DNA of 64,000 nt, from assembly GCF_933775445.1 (NCBI RefSeq), contig NC_065872.1, positions 20,832,001 to 20,896,000 of the forward strand. Direction: 5' to 3'. Under the pieces are notes generated by a model. The model was not told the origin of the DNA. It saw nothing but the letters and a program-made list of their open reading frames with translations, and searched no databases. This DNA is from Argentina anserina. Taxonomy: Eukaryota > Streptophyta > Magnoliopsida > Rosales > Rosaceae. Made by a program: the position numbers and the translations under genes. Below are positions 1 to 12,300 of this stretch, one piece after another. How positions within the stretch are numbered: position 1 is the first letter of the stretch; each line of letters opens with the position of its first letter.

Positions 1-1628
1 TGTGGTGTAGTTTTGTTGAGGATCATTGAGCGTTTGTGAGGCATAATAGATGGCATAGGGCTGCTTATCCTTCCTCTGCCCTAGCACGGCTCCAACTGCA
101 TAGTCGGAGGCATCACACATCAACTCAAATGGCAAGGACCAATCCAGCGGTGCCATGATTGGTGCCGAAGTTAAGAGCTTCTTCAAAGTCTCGAATGCAA
201 GCTTGCAATCATCATCAAAGTGAAAGGGAACGTCTTTTTGAAGCAATGAACTCATTGGTCTCGCAATCTTGGAAAAGTCCTTGATAAACCTACGATAGAA
301 ACCTGCATGTCCAAGAAACGATCGAACATCCCTCACACTTGTGGGGAGGGGTAAGTGACGTACAAGATCTATTTTAGACGTATCAACCTCAATTCCTCTA
401 GATGAAACAATATGGCCTAAGACAATGCCTTGCGTAACCATGAAATGACATTTTTCCCAATTCAAAACCAAGTTAGTTTCTTCACAACGTTTAAGCACAA
501 GTTCCACATTCTCTAAACATGCATCGAAATTCTCACCATAAACAGAGAAATCATCCATGAAAACTTCAATTTTAGAACCAATATACTCAGAGAAAATGTG
601 ATACATACAACGTTGAAACGTACCTGGAGCGTTGCATAAACCAAAAGGCATGCGACGATACGCAAACGTACCAAAAGGGCATGTGAATGTCGTCTTTTCT
701 TGATCTTCCTCCGCAACACTAATTTGATTGTATCCACTATATCCATCAAGGAAACAATAGAAAGAATCACCCGCCAATCTCTCAAGCATTTGATCAATGA
801 ATGGCAACGGCATGTGATCCTTCCTTGTTGTGGCGTTGAGCTTTCTATAGTCGATACACACACGGTGACCAGTCACCGTCCTTTGAGGCACGAACTCATT
901 ATCTTTGTTCTTTACCACCGTGATTCCTGACTTCTTTGGCACAACTTGAATGGGAGAGATCCACCTACTATCCGAGATGGGGTAGATCACGCCACAATCG
1001 TGCAACTTAGTGATTTCATCCTTTACAACTTGCATCATTGGTGGATGAAGGCGTCTTTGACATTCCTTGGTTGGTTTGGCACCATCTTCAAGCAAAATTC
1101 GGTGCACACACTTGGTAGGACTGATTCCTTTGATGTTGGCTAGGGTCCATCCTATTGCCGTCTTGTGTTTCTTTAACACTTCAATCAATCTCTCCTCTTT
1201 TCCCTCGTTGAGTGCAGATGAAATGATCACGGGCAATGTATCCTCATCTCCCAAAAATGCATACTTCAAGTGGTTTGGAAGAACCTTAAGATCAAGCTTT
1301 GGGGCTTGCACCACAGAAGGAAAATTCTTATTAGTGGTTAAGAAAATTGGACTAGGAGAGACATAACTTACCTCACGTGGCGAAAACTCAAAAGAGGCCA
1401 CATTCTCTAGTACAAATGATGGCACGGCATCATGGGCTTCCAACTCAGAAACATTGGAGCCATCACTTGTAAATTCGGCCGCTTGGGTAATGGTGAGTAC
1501 CAACTCGTCATGTGCCAAGGTATATAGATAGTTATCTGCAAGGGAATCAAGAATGTCAACTGAAAAACAATCACTTAATTCCGAAAGGGGATACCTCATG
1601 GCTTCAAAGATGTTGAAGCTAAACACTT
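1..1628 (-). pseudogene. Element C pol: reverse transcriptase and start of RNase H (partial)
   Basis: This part of pol would copy the element RNA into DNA and degrade the RNA strand. Reading down from about 1628, I see the N-terminal RT region with RLHPPMMQVV and VPKKSG, the FLDGYSGYNQI block near 745-780, the catalytic FMDDFSV box near 546-566 and MPFGL ending at 651. RNase H then begins with CDASDYAVGAVLGQ near 85-130 and runs off the window. I traced this frame through the places where element A has stops (FLDGY..NQI, AGFYRR, RKDKQP, ASQTLN) and found sense codons at each. It is separated from protease by a frameshift, so it could not be made as part of the normal polyprotein. It is the best preserved RT in the window. 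Confidence 0.85.
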
Positions 1629-2054
1629 CACGTCGAACTCAAAGGTGAGTGATCCACTAAACACATCAATATCCGTTCTTGCAGTCCTCATAAAGGGACG
1701 CCCCAACAGAATAGGGACCTCCTTGTCATCTGCTTCAGTTGGCTCCATGTCAAGGACATAGAAGTCCGCAGGGAATATCAAGCTCGAAACCTGCACAAGA
1801 ACATCTTCAACATAGCCCAAAGGGACTTTGTTGGAACAATCTGCCAATCGAATCACAACATTATCTCGTTTCAAATCACCTAGACCTAGATCCTCATAAA
1901 TATAGTAAGGCATTACATTGATTGATGCACCTAAGTCTAACATTATCTTTTCAAATGTCATGTTTCCGATTGTACAAGGGATAGAAAAACTCCCTGGATT
2001 CTTAAGCTTTGGTGGTAGCTTCCGTTGGAGCACGGCAAAAACCGTCTCACTCAT
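1596..2054 (-). pseudogene. Element C protease (frameshifted at both ends)
   Basis: This is the aspartic protease that would cleave the Gag-Pol polyprotein. The reading frame holds KLPPKLKNPGSFSIPCTIGN followed by the active-site block LDLGASINVMP, an Athila form in which the usual D-T/S-G is replaced by DLGAS. It ends with the flap and C-terminal motif PILLGRPFMRT. After FEFD the frame shifts: the run at about 1629-1632 is one base shorter than the matching stretch in element A, which reads FEFDGEVISFNIFEAMRYP. The upstream end is out of frame with gag because of a 55 bp deletion near 2069. The protein is therefore a fragment of about 150 residues flanked by lesions. Confidence 0.85.
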
Positions 2055-2362
2055 TGTGACAACCTCCTAGGATTCTGTTGTATGCATTCAATAAGAGGCA
2101 TGTTCACTTCCACCTTCTTGAAAATGTCGAGCATGACTTGATCAGAGTCATTCTTCTTTTGCTTTGCAAATCTATTGGGGAAGGGAACACGAGGAAGAGC
2201 ATTAGTTGAAACTAAACCACTAGAGTTAGGATCCTTACCTTTGTCATGCGCGTCATGATCACTTGTGGGAACAGGCACGACATCATTAGCTTTAGAGGAG
2301 GCAGGGTCCTTCTCTATGTCATTAGCATTGAAACTCTCGGCCTCTTTTCCTTTAGAAGGCAC
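2051..2362 (-). pseudogene. Element C gag-protease linker fragment
   Basis: This reading frame continues gag past an in-frame TAG at 2378-2380 and carries the variable linker between nucleocapsid and protease. It includes DKGKDPNSSGLVSTN, FPNRFAKQKK and NMPLIECIQQNPR, all of which recur in element A (20480-20750). In A the next residues are YTKFLKQLC and GEKEVVTISETV. In C a 55 bp stretch covering these is missing, and the frame ends in RRLSQ and a stop. The linker has no catalytic residues. The apparent start is GTG within the polyprotein and is not a real initiation site. Confidence 0.75.
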
Positions 2363-2377
2363 AGCCTTCTTGTTTTG

Positions 2378-3784
2378 CTACAATTGAGAATCCAAGATCC
2401 TCCCACTTTTTGTCATCATGGCCTTCACGTTAGGATTTGGCTTAGTTTGGCTCGGCAACTGACCTCCTTCATGAATCTTGCCCATGAAGTCGATCACTTG
2501 TCCCATCTGCATCTTAAGCTCGGTTATGTCTTTAGAATGAGCATGTTGACCTGTAACTAAAGCTTGAGTAGCAGAGTTTAAATTTTGTTGCCCTTGAGCA
2601 AGGGACTTCAAAAGTTCATCATAGTTAGGTGCAGATACATTATTCGAACCATGCACATTAGAGTTAAAGGGAACATAACCGTGAGGTACCTGAGGCCTTA
2701 CAAACAAACCTGAAGGATGAGGTCCTTGACCTTGAGCATTGGACGGTTGAGCATTGGTGTTCCAGCGAAAGTTGGGATGGTCTCTAAGTCCAGGATTGTA
2801 TGTGTTCGAGTAAGGATCGTACCTAGGCCTTTGTTGCCCCATGAAGTTCAACTCCTCTTCAGTTATTGCACCATTTGGACAATTCTCGGTGGTGTGGTCC
2901 TTGAATGAATAAATGCCACACGCTTGAGTGTTGATGGTCGAACCATTGAATGCCTTGACTAGAACATCAAGCTTTCTTTCTAAAGTAGCCATTTGATTCC
3001 TTGTATCAACGTCATACACTCCACGGCTCTTGCTTCCTCTCTTTTCCTTAGAACTAAATTGGCGATTGTTGTCTGCCAAGTCATCAATCAAGGTGTAAGC
3101 TTCTTGACTGGTCTTGTTCATGAATGTGCAGCCACATGCCGAATCCACCATACTCTTGTTAATGGTGTCGAGTCCTTCATAGAAGAATTGCACCAAGTCA
3201 TCCAACGAAATACCATGGTGAGGGCACTTTCTTTGTAGTTCTTGAAATTCCTCCCATGCCTCGTAGAGTGAATCACCATCCTTTTGAGTGAAGTTCTGAA
3301 TCTCCCTCCTTAGTCTTTTCGTGAGTTGAGCAGGGAAGAATTGTTTCAAGAACTTCCTAGTCATTTCATCCCATGTGGTGATGATTCCCGGAGGCAGAGA
3401 GTACAACCAACGTTTAGCATCGTCCTTAAGGGTAAATGGAAACAAAAGCAACCTCAAGCCTTCTTGAGACAGATGATGAATCGATTGGAGCTTGCAAATG
3501 TCCAAGAACTCCCTAAGGTGAACATTAGGGTCTTCCATTGAGGAACCAGAATACTTAGACAGCTGCCCAAGCAATTGAACCGGAATTGAGAAGTTGGCTT
3601 CATTAGGTGGAGTGAAAGCAATGCATGAAGGTGATTCAGGGGTGGTGGGGATGAAAGCATTCTTGAGTGCCATTGGAGCACCAACATGAACTATATCACG
3701 GTCCGCAATTGTGTCTGTCTCTGAATTGAAGATGAAGGGAAAGAAAGGATCCTCCTCTTCTTCTGATCTAGGTGAAGAGTTCAA
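2378..3784 (-). pseudogene. Element C gag: capsid and nucleocapsid
   Basis: Gag forms the virus-like particle that packages the element RNA. About 468 codons are open. The capsid core, a retrotransposon gag domain, spans roughly residues 80-240 with AKRWLYSLPPGIITTWDEM, KFLKQFFP and ESLYEAW-like wording (here DGDSLYEAWEEFQELQRKCP). A nucleocapsid knuckle follows near residue 290, reading CGIYSFKDHTTENC; the CX2CX4HX4C pattern has lost its second Cys to Tyr (codon TAT). The C-terminus is rich in N, P, Q and G. The frame is closed by TAA on the 5' side (3788-3790) and by TAG at 2378-2380. At both sites the same frame continues beyond the stop, so two nonsense changes split one original gag. Confidence 0.85.
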
Positions 3785-3787
3785 GAT

Positions 3788-3988
3788 TTAATTTCTTGGA
3801 GATGATTCGAAATCTAAGGGTCCACTCGTGAAAGAGTTGTTTAAATCTCGAAGTGCTTGAATTCGATCTTTGAGCTCTTGTGCTCTCTTAGATATTTTGG
3901 AAATGCATAATTCCTGTAATACAAAAGTTAAAGGGTTAGCATTGAAGGATACAAAATGAAGACATGAATCGTGCCCTTCCTTGGTCAT
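3788..3988 (-). pseudogene. Element C gag N-terminus, cut by an in-frame stop
   Basis: This is the N-terminal gag segment with a coiled-coil-like stretch (KRAQELKDRIQALRDLNNSF), matching RTQELKDRIQALRDLNNSF in element A. It ends at TAA where A has a serine codon (SPSNSIL in A, SPRN-stop-IL here). The first ATG in frame is at 3986-3988. The ATG used in A (MSEL) is ATT (Ile) in C, so the start is uncertain. The frame is open upstream to 4021 without an ATG there. Confidence 0.7.
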
Positions 3989-4649
3989 ATACGCAGCACC
4001 CTTATGGAAGAGGCACGACAACTATGTTGTCATGTTACAAAGTTAGTTCTTTACGTTTACAAAGTTCATACAATTCACAAGTTCTTTTTGCTATTTCAAT
4101 GATTGAATGATCGATTGATTCTAAGTTGTAAACCGAGGTGGACGTGCGGCCTAAGTATGGATGTCTATACACAAGATCAAGTCTTTGTTTCAGAAGGCCG
4201 TATAGCTCAATTAGAGATAGTGAACATGGTAGGACTCATTTGTTGAACTACGGAGAGCGAACTCCCTATCGACTCCATCACCGAGATGTATATCAGTCAA
4301 TAGTTCTCTGAGATCCAATTTTGGTCCCATGCACCAGGGTAATAAAAGAGCGTGCCCCTTACTCAGCTGGACTGAAACTTGAGTGTTAGACAAATCTCCA
4401 AGTGTTAATAAAAGCCGCCCTCAACCTCATGCAAAAACATTGGAAGAAAACATGAGGGGTTAAGGCTAATATTAACAAAAGGGACTTTACCTATTCCGTT
4501 CGATTTACAACCTACAACAATTATTCACTCAATCACCAAAACAACAACCTAAGATATATTTACTATATGTTACAAAAAAAAAGCATATACAAATTTACAA
4601 TATGAACAGTGAATTCAAAATTAAAAGATTAGAGATCCATAAAGATGGA
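3989..4649 (-). other. Element C 5' leader
   Basis: This is the untranslated leader between PBS and gag. It shares blocks with the leaders of A (28425-29176) and B (25381-26065): GGTGGACGTGCGGCC, CCATCACCGAGATGTAT, CCCCTTACTCAGCT, TAAAAGCCGCCC and TATTCCGTTCG, given as plus-strand text. Such conserved non-coding leader sequence is where packaging and dimer signals normally lie. A 60-codon frame at 4211-4393 is not conserved as protein in A or B. Confidence 0.7.
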
Positions 4650-4667
4650 TCCCCGGCAACGGCGCCA
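4650..4667 (-). other. Primer binding site, tRNA-Asp (element C)
   Basis: The plus strand reads tccccggcaacggcgcca, so the element strand reads TGGCGCCGTTGCCGGGGA. This is an 18-base match to the 3' end of plant tRNA-Asp including CCA. Two bases separate it from the 5' LTR end at 4670. Confidence 0.93.
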
Positions 4668-4669
4668 TT

Positions 4670-6332
4670 TGATCGGTTCGATTACTCGAGATCAATATTA
4701 ACCCTGTAAGCATCGTTAGTAGTATAAAGCAAGAGGGTATCGTTCACAAACCGGGGATCCAACCAGGGTAAAGAATCACAAACATTTAACCACGAATTCA
4801 TAAGAGTTTAAGAGATTTGATATAGGATCGGATCAAGAACATAAAAATAAATCCTAAACTAATATATACATGTGATCAACCAACCAACACATAAACATCA
4901 CCAAACAAATCGTCACAAGTAGCTTCAAAATCATAATCTCATCCTATGCAAACACCGAGCCTTAGCGGACAAGTATTGAGTGAACAAACAACAACCTAAT
5001 GCCGAACTAGGTTACTTAGCGCATCCCTAACTCGAAACATGGCCTTGTAATCCTATCTTAGCGCTTAGAAATTACAAGGTAACATGTCTTTCTCAATCTT
5101 ACCACTTCATTGATTCATCTCTTATCTAATTACTTAGCGCATCTTAGATAACAAACGGATCATGGTTAATTCCTAGTGATTACTAACAAGTCAAGCATGT
5201 CGCTTACTTTAACAAGTTATCAAAAACACTTAAGAATCCTATATGCAAAACTAACTTAGCGCCTTGAATCACATATAGTTAACGCCCAAGAAAGAGAATC
5301 ATTAAATCATTGAATTATAAACTCACGATATCTACATAGAAATTATAGACAACAAAATCAGAACTACTTTATAACATCTTGCAAAATCGTAAACTACATG
5401 AGAGTATTCCACAAATTCGGAACTAGCCAAAAACATAAACACAACATCACACAAAGAATCCAAACCGAAAACATAAGTGAAGAAGTAACGAGCTACACTT
5501 TGTAAATCTCCTTGGCGGTATCAAAACAAAGCAGCACGGCTTCAACTTGAATGGCAATCCGAGGCGTAGCGCTTTGGATCGAATGGAATGAAGGGAAGAT
5601 GGTGTTTTCGCCTTGAATGGCTTTGAGGATGATGAGTAGTGTTTAAGGCAGAGCTTTGGCTAGTCTTGTGAGCAAGGTTGATGATCATTTTATGGATATT
5701 CTGATACATATTTGTTCATTATATGAAGGAGGAACAAAGTCCCCAGTTTCCCTCATTTCCCTTGGATCAAAAGCAAATCAATGGCTGAAATAATTCCGTC
5801 GAGCTCACTGGACCTCCGAGTAATGATTCGGTCATATCTCCCTGTAGAAAATAAGATATTGATTTGATTCCAAATCCTACAGAAACTAGACTCAAAATCC
5901 ATTTTATCCATATAAGGTACGTCTTCTAACGCAATTGGAGCTATCCAGGGGAGCCCGTCGAAGTTGAACTACAAATCTTGACAGCATTTTCATTCTTGCA
6001 TGAATTGTGCTTTTAAGTGTCTCTTCTTCTCTTCCCTTGTGGAACTAGGATTGCTTTCCTTCTCCAACATGGATTTGTATTTCCTAATAAGAATAAGTAC
6101 ATTAGAAACAAAGAAATACGAAAGGATGAATCATACTCGAACAAGGAATCATATCTCAACAAGGATTATTAACACTTAGCACGATTTCATCATCAATTCA
6201 CTTATAATTGATATAAGCTCTAGCTAAACAATTATTCATACAAACGAAACTAAAACATACCAAATAAGAGGTAACAAAGAGTAAGAATAGGGCATAAACG
6301 CATTAAGAACGTCACACTTTGTGCTCCTATCA
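4670..6332 (-). repeat. 5' LTR of element C
   Basis: This is 1663 bp, bounded by TGAT at 4670 and ATCA at 6332 on the plus strand, next to the PBS on one side and satellite on the other. The outer end (TGATAGGAGCACAAAGTG on the element strand) is the same as in element A, and the inner about 100 bp are similar. Most of the body does not match the LTRs of A or B by eye. I see no clear TATA box. Confidence 0.85.
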
Positions 6333-9300
6333 CTTTATATTGTTTGCGTTTCTTTACTATTCCAATTTGTGTATCTTTTCAATTCTCGTTTGAGTATCTT
6401 TATGTAAAGATTTCTGATGCGAGTTTCTTTGAATTTGAGTGTGTTTTCAGTGTAGGCCTGTATTTCTTTCAAACTGAGTATCTTTCTATCGTTTGAATAT
6501 GTTTTCGAATTTGAGCATCTTTTCAATTCTTGTATGAGTATCTTTCTGTACTGCTTTCTGATGCGAGTTTCTTTTGAATTTGAGAGTGATTGTAGTGTGG
6601 GCGTGTGTTTCTTTCCAACTGAGTATCTTTCTATCGTTTGAGTATCTTTTCCAATCTGTATATCTTTTCAATACAGTTTGAGTATCTCTCTGTACGGCTT
6701 TCTGATGCGAGTGTCTTTTGAATTTGAGTGTGTTTTCAGTGTGGGAGTGTGTGTCTTTCAAACTGAGTATCTTTCTATCGTTTGAGTATCTTTTCCAATT
6801 GGTGTATCTTTTCAATACAGTTTGAGTATCTTTCTGTACGGCTTTTTGATGCGAGTTCTTTTGAATTTGAGTGTGTTTCCAGTGGGGGCGTGTGTTTCTT
6901 TCAAACTGAGTATATTTCTATCGTTTGAGTATCTTTTCCAATTTGAGTATCTTTTCAATACAGTTAGAGTATCTTTTTGTACGTCTTTCTGATGCGAGTT
7001 TCTTTTGAATTTGAGACTGTTTCCAGTGTGGGAGTGTGTTTCTTTCAAACTGAGTATCTTTCTATCGTTTGAGTATCTTTTCCAATTTGTGTATCTTTTC
7101 AATACAATTTGAGTACCTTTCTGTACGGCTTTCTGATGCGATTTTCTTTTGAATGTGAGAGTGTTTCCAGTGTGGGTGTGTGTTTCTTTCAAACTGAGTT
7201 TCTTTCTATCGTTTGAGTATCTTTTCCAATTTGTGTATATTTTCAATTCTCGTTTGAGTATCTTTCTGTATGGCTTTTCAAATTTGTGTTTCTTTTGAAT
7301 TTGAGAGTATTTCTAGTGTGGGCGTGGGTTTCTTTCAAATTGAGTTTCTTTCTATCGTTTAAATGTCTTTTCCAAATTGAGTATCATTTCAATTCTCGTA
7401 TGAGTATCTTTCTATACGGCTTTCTGATGCGAGTTTCTTTTGAATTTGAGTGCGTTTTCAGTGTTGACGTGTGTTTCTTTCAAACTGATTATCTTTCTAT
7501 CGTTTAAGTATCTTTCCAATTAAAATTTGAGTATCTTTTCAGTACAGTTTCAGTATCTTTCTGTAAGGCTTTCTGATGCGAGTTTCTTTTGAATTTGAGT
7601 GTGTTTTCAGTCTGGCGTGTATTTCTTTCAAACTGAGTATCTTTCTCTCGTTTGAGTATCTTTTCAATTCTCATATGAGAATCTTTCTGTACAGCTTTTT
7701 TATGCGAGTTTCTTTTGAATTTGAGAGTGTTTCTAGTGTGGGAGTGTGTTTCTTTCAAACTAAATATCTTTCTATCGTTTGAGTATCTTTTCCAATTTGA
7801 GTATCTTTTCAATTCTCGTATGACTATCTTTCTGTACGGCTTTCTGATGCAAGTTTCTTTTAGATTTGAGTGCGTTTTCAGTGTGGGCGTGTGTTTCTTT
7901 CACACCGAGTATCTTTCTATCGTTTGTGTATCTTTTCCAATTTGTGTATCTTTTTAATACAGTTTGAGTATCTTTCTGTACGGCTTTCTGATGCGAGTTT
8001 CTTATGAATTTGAGAGTGTTTCCAGTGTGGGAGTGTGTTTCTTTCAAACTGAGTATCTTTATCGTTTGAGTATCTTTCCAATTTGAGTATCTTTTCAATT
8101 CTCATATTAGTATCTTTCTGTACGGCTTTCTGATGCGAGTTTGTTTTGAATTTGAGAGTGTTTCCAATGTGGGCATGTGTTTCTTTCAAACAGAGTATAT
8201 TTCTATCGTTTGAGTATCTTTTCCAATTTGTGTATCTTTTCAATACAATTTGAGTATCTTTCTGTACGTCTTTCTGATGCGAGTTTCTTTTGAATATGAG
8301 AGTGTTTGCATTGTGGGCGTGTGTTTCTTTGAAACTGAGTATCTTTATCGTTTGAGTATCTTTTCAATACAGTTTGAGTATCTTTCTGTACGTCTTTCTG
8401 ATGCGAGTTTCTATTGAATTTGAGAGTGTTTCGAGTGTGGGCGTGTGTTTCTTTCAAACTGAGTATCTTTCTATCGTTCGAGTATGTTTACTATTCTAAT
8501 TTGTGTATCTTTTCAATTCTCGTTTGAGTTTCTTTCTGTAAGGCTTTCTGATGCGAGTTTCTTTTGAATTTGACTATGTTTTCAGTGTAGTCCTGTGTTT
8601 CTTTCAAACTCAGTATCTTTATATTGTTTGAGTATCTTTTCAATTCTCATATGAGTATCTTTCTGTACGGCTTTCTGATGCGAGTTTCTATTGAATTTGA
8701 GAGTGTTCCTCGTGTGGGCGTGTGTTTCTTTCACACTGAGTATCTTTTTATCGTTTGAGTATCTTTTCCATTTAGTGTATCTTTTCAGTACAGTTAGAGT
8801 ATCTCTCTGTACGGCTTTTTGATGCAAGTTTGTTTGAATTTGAGAGTGTTTCTAGTGTGGGCGTGTGTTTCTTTCAAACTGAGTATCTTTCTATCGTTTG
8901 AGTATCATTTCCAATTTGAGTATCTTTTCAATACAGTTAGAGTATCTTTTTGTACGTCTTTCTGATGCGAGTTTCTTTTGAATTTGAGTGTGTTTCCAGT
9001 GTGGGCGTGTGTTTCTTTCAAACAGAGTATCTTTTCCAATTGGTGTATCTTTTCAATACAGTTTGAGTATCTTTCTATACGGCTTTTTGATGCGAGTTCT
9101 TTTGAATTTAAGTGTGTTTCCAGTGTGGGAGTGTGTTTGTTTGAAATTGAGTATCTTTATATCGTTTGAGTATCTTTTCCAATTTGTGTATCTTTTCAAT
9201 ACAATTTGAGTACCTTTCTGTACGGCTTTCTGATGTGATTTTCTTTTGAATTTGAGAGTGTTTCCAGTGTGGGTGTGTGTTTCTTTCAAACTCAGTATCT

Positions 9301-12300
9301 TTCTATCGTTTGAGTATCTTTTCTAATTTGTGTATGTTTTCAATACAGTTTGAGTATCTTTTCCAATTTGTGTATATTTTAAACACAGTTTGAGTATCTT
9401 TCTGTACGGCTTTCTGATGCGAGGTTCATTTGAATTTGAGTGTGTTTCCAGTTTGGGGGTGTGTTTCTTTCAAATTGAGTATCTTTCTATCGTTTTAGTA
9501 TGTTTTTCAATTTGTGTATCTTTTCAATACAGTTTGAGTATCTTTCTGTACGGCTTTCTGATGCGAGTTTCTTTTGAATTTGAGAGTGTTTCCAGTGGGG
9601 GTGTGTGTTTCATTCAAACTGAGTATCTTTCTATCGGTTGAGTATCTTTTCAAATTTCAGTATCTTTTCTATTCTCTTATGATTATCTTTCTGTACGGCT
9701 TTCTGATGCGAGTTTCTTTTGAATTTGAGTGTGTTTCCAGTGTGGGCGTGTGTTTTTTTCAAACTGAGTATCTTTTCCAATTGGTGTATCTTTTCAATAC
9801 AGTTTGAGTATCTTTCTGTACGGCATTTTGATGCGAGTTCTTTTGAATTTGAGTGTGTTTCCAGTGTGGGCGTTTGTTTCTTTCAAACTGAGTATCTTTC
9901 TATCGTTTGAGTATATTTTCCAATTTGAGTATGTTTTCAATACAGTTTAAATACCTTTCTGTACGGCTTTCTAATGTGAGTTTCTTTTCAATTTGAGAGT
10001 GTTTCCAATGTCGGCGTGTGTTTCTTTCAAGCAGAGTATCTTTCTATCCTTTGAGTATCTTTTCCAATTTGTGTATCTTTTCAATACAGTTTGAGTTACT
10101 TTCTGTACGGCTTTCTGATGCGAGTTTCTTTTGAATTTTAGTGTGTTTCCAGTTTGGGCGTGTGTTTCTTTAAAATTGAGTATCTTTCTATCGTTTTAGT
10201 ATGTTTTTCAATTTGTGTATCTTATCAATACAGTTTGAGTATCTTTCTGTACGGCTTTCTGATGCGAGTTTCTTTTGAATTTGAGAGTGTTTCCAGTGGG
10301 GGTGTGTGTTTCATTCAAACTGAGTATCTTTCTATCGTTTGAGTATCTTTTCAAATTTGTGTATATTTTCAATACAGTTTGAGTTACTTTCTGTACGGCT
10401 TTCTGATGCGAGTTTCTTTTGAATTTTAGTGTGTTTCCAGTTTGGGCGTGTGTTTCTTTCAAATTGAGTATCTTTCTATCGTTTTAGTATCTTTTTCAAT
10501 TTGTGTATCTTTTCAATACAGTTTAAGTATGTTTCTGTACGGCTTTCTGATCCGAGTTTCTTTTGAATTTGATAGTGTTTGCAGTGTGGGCGTGTGTTTC
10601 TTTCAAACTGAGTATCTTTCTATCGTTTGAGTATCTTTTCCAATTTGTGTATCTTTTCAATACAATTTGAGGACCTTTCTGTACGGCTTTCTGATGCGAT
10701 TTTCTTTTGAATTTGAGAGTGTTTCTAGTGTGGTGTGTGTTTCTTTCAAACTGAGTATATTTCTATCGTTTGAGTATTTTTTCCAATTTGTGTATCTTGT
10801 CAATACAGTTTGAATATCTTTCTGTACGGCTTTCTGATGCGAGTTTCTTTTCAATTTGAGAGTGTTTCCAGTGTGGGCGTGTGTTTCTTTCAAACTGAGT
10901 ATGTTTCTATCGTTTGAGTATCTTTTCCAAATTGTATATCTTTTTAATACAGTTAGAGTATCTCTCTGTACGGCTTTTTCAAGCGAGTTTCTTTTGAATT
11001 TGAGAGTGTTTCCAGTGTGGGCGTGTGTTTGTTTCAAACTGAGTATCTTTCTATCGTTCGAGTATCTTTTCCAATTTGAGTATCTTTTGAATTTTCGTAT
11101 AAGTATCTTTCTGTACTGTTTTCTGATGCCAGTTTCTTTTGAATTTGAGAGTGTTTCCAGTGTGGGCGTGTGTTTCATTCAAACTGAGTATCTTTCTATC
11201 GTTTGAGTATCTTTTCCAATTTGTGTATATTTTCAAAACAGTTTGAGTATCTTTCTGTACGGCTTTCTGATGTGAGTGTAATTTGAATTTGAGTATGTTT
11301 CCAGTTTGGGCGTGTGTTTCTTTCAAATTGAGTATCTTTCTATCGTTTTAGTATCTTTTCCAATTTGTATATCTTTTCAATACAGTTTGAGTATCTTTCT
11401 GTACGGCTTTTTGAAGCGAGTGTCTTTTAAACTTGAGAGTGTTTCCAGTGTGGGCGTGTGTTTCTTTCAAATTGAGTATCTTTCTATCGTTTTAGTATCT
11501 TTTTCAATTTGTGTATCTTTTCAATACAGTTTGAGTATCTTTCTGTACGGCTTTCTGATGCGAGTTTCTTTTCAATTCGAGAGTGTTTCCAGTGTGGGCG
11601 TGTGTTTCTTTCAAACTGAGTATCTTTCTATCGTTTGAATATCTTTTCAAATTTGTTTATATTTTCAATACAGTTTGAGTTACTTTCTGTATGGCTTTCT
11701 GATGCGAGTTTCTTTTGAATTTTAGTGTGTTTCCAGTTTGGGCGTGTGTTTCTTTCAAATTGAGTATCTTTCTATCGTTTTAGTATCGTTTTCAATTTGT
11801 GTATCTTTTCAATACAATTTGAGTATCTTTCTGTACGGCTTTCTGATGAGAGTTTCTTTTGAATTTGAGAGTGTTTCCAGTGTGGGTGTGTGTTTCTTTC
11901 AAACTGAGTATCTTTCTATCGTTTGAGTATCTTTTCCAATTGGTGTAAATTTTCAATACAGTTTGAGTATCTTTATGTACGGCTTTCTGATGCGAGTTTC
12001 TTTTGAATTTGAGTGTGTTTCTAGTTTGGGCGTGTGTTTCTTTCAAATTAAGTATCTTTTTATCGTTTTAGTATCTTTTCCAATTTCTCTATCTTTTCAA
12101 TATAGTTTGAGTATCTTTCTGTACGGCTTTCTGATGCGAGTTTCTTTTGAATTTGAGTGTGTTTCTAGTTTGGGCGTGTGTTTCTTTCAAATTGAGTATC
12201 TTTTCAATACAGTTTAAGTACCATTCTGTACGGTTTCTGATGCGAGTTTCTTTTGAATTTGAGAGTGTTTTCACTGTGGGCGCGTGTTTCTTTCAAACTG

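Larger units (their letters stand above)
1..6332 (-). mobile_element. Element C: Athila-type Ty3/Gypsy retrotransposon, 5' part only
   Basis: Reading on the minus strand, this is 5' LTR (4670-6332), tRNA-Asp PBS, leader, gag, protease, then RT and the start of RNase H. The rest of pol and the 3' LTR lie beyond the window start. The Athila assignment comes from a DLGAS protease, an FMDD reverse transcriptase and the tRNA-Asp primer site. The coding part is broken in gag and protease, but RT/RNase H reads open to the window edge. The base run after the LTR (CTTTA, 6333-6337) is satellite and should be one target duplication copy; its partner is out of view. Element C shares gag-pol with element A, but most of its LTR body is different. 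Confidence 0.88.

Noticed and set aside
513..863. 116-codon minus frame in element C RT
   Set aside because: It overlaps the real RT frame, which contains FMDDFSV and MPFGL. The listed frame is a shifted reading of the same bases.
4211..4393. Leader frame in element C as an upstream regulatory peptide
   Set aside because: The frame is not preserved in the leaders of A and B although the DNA blocks are.
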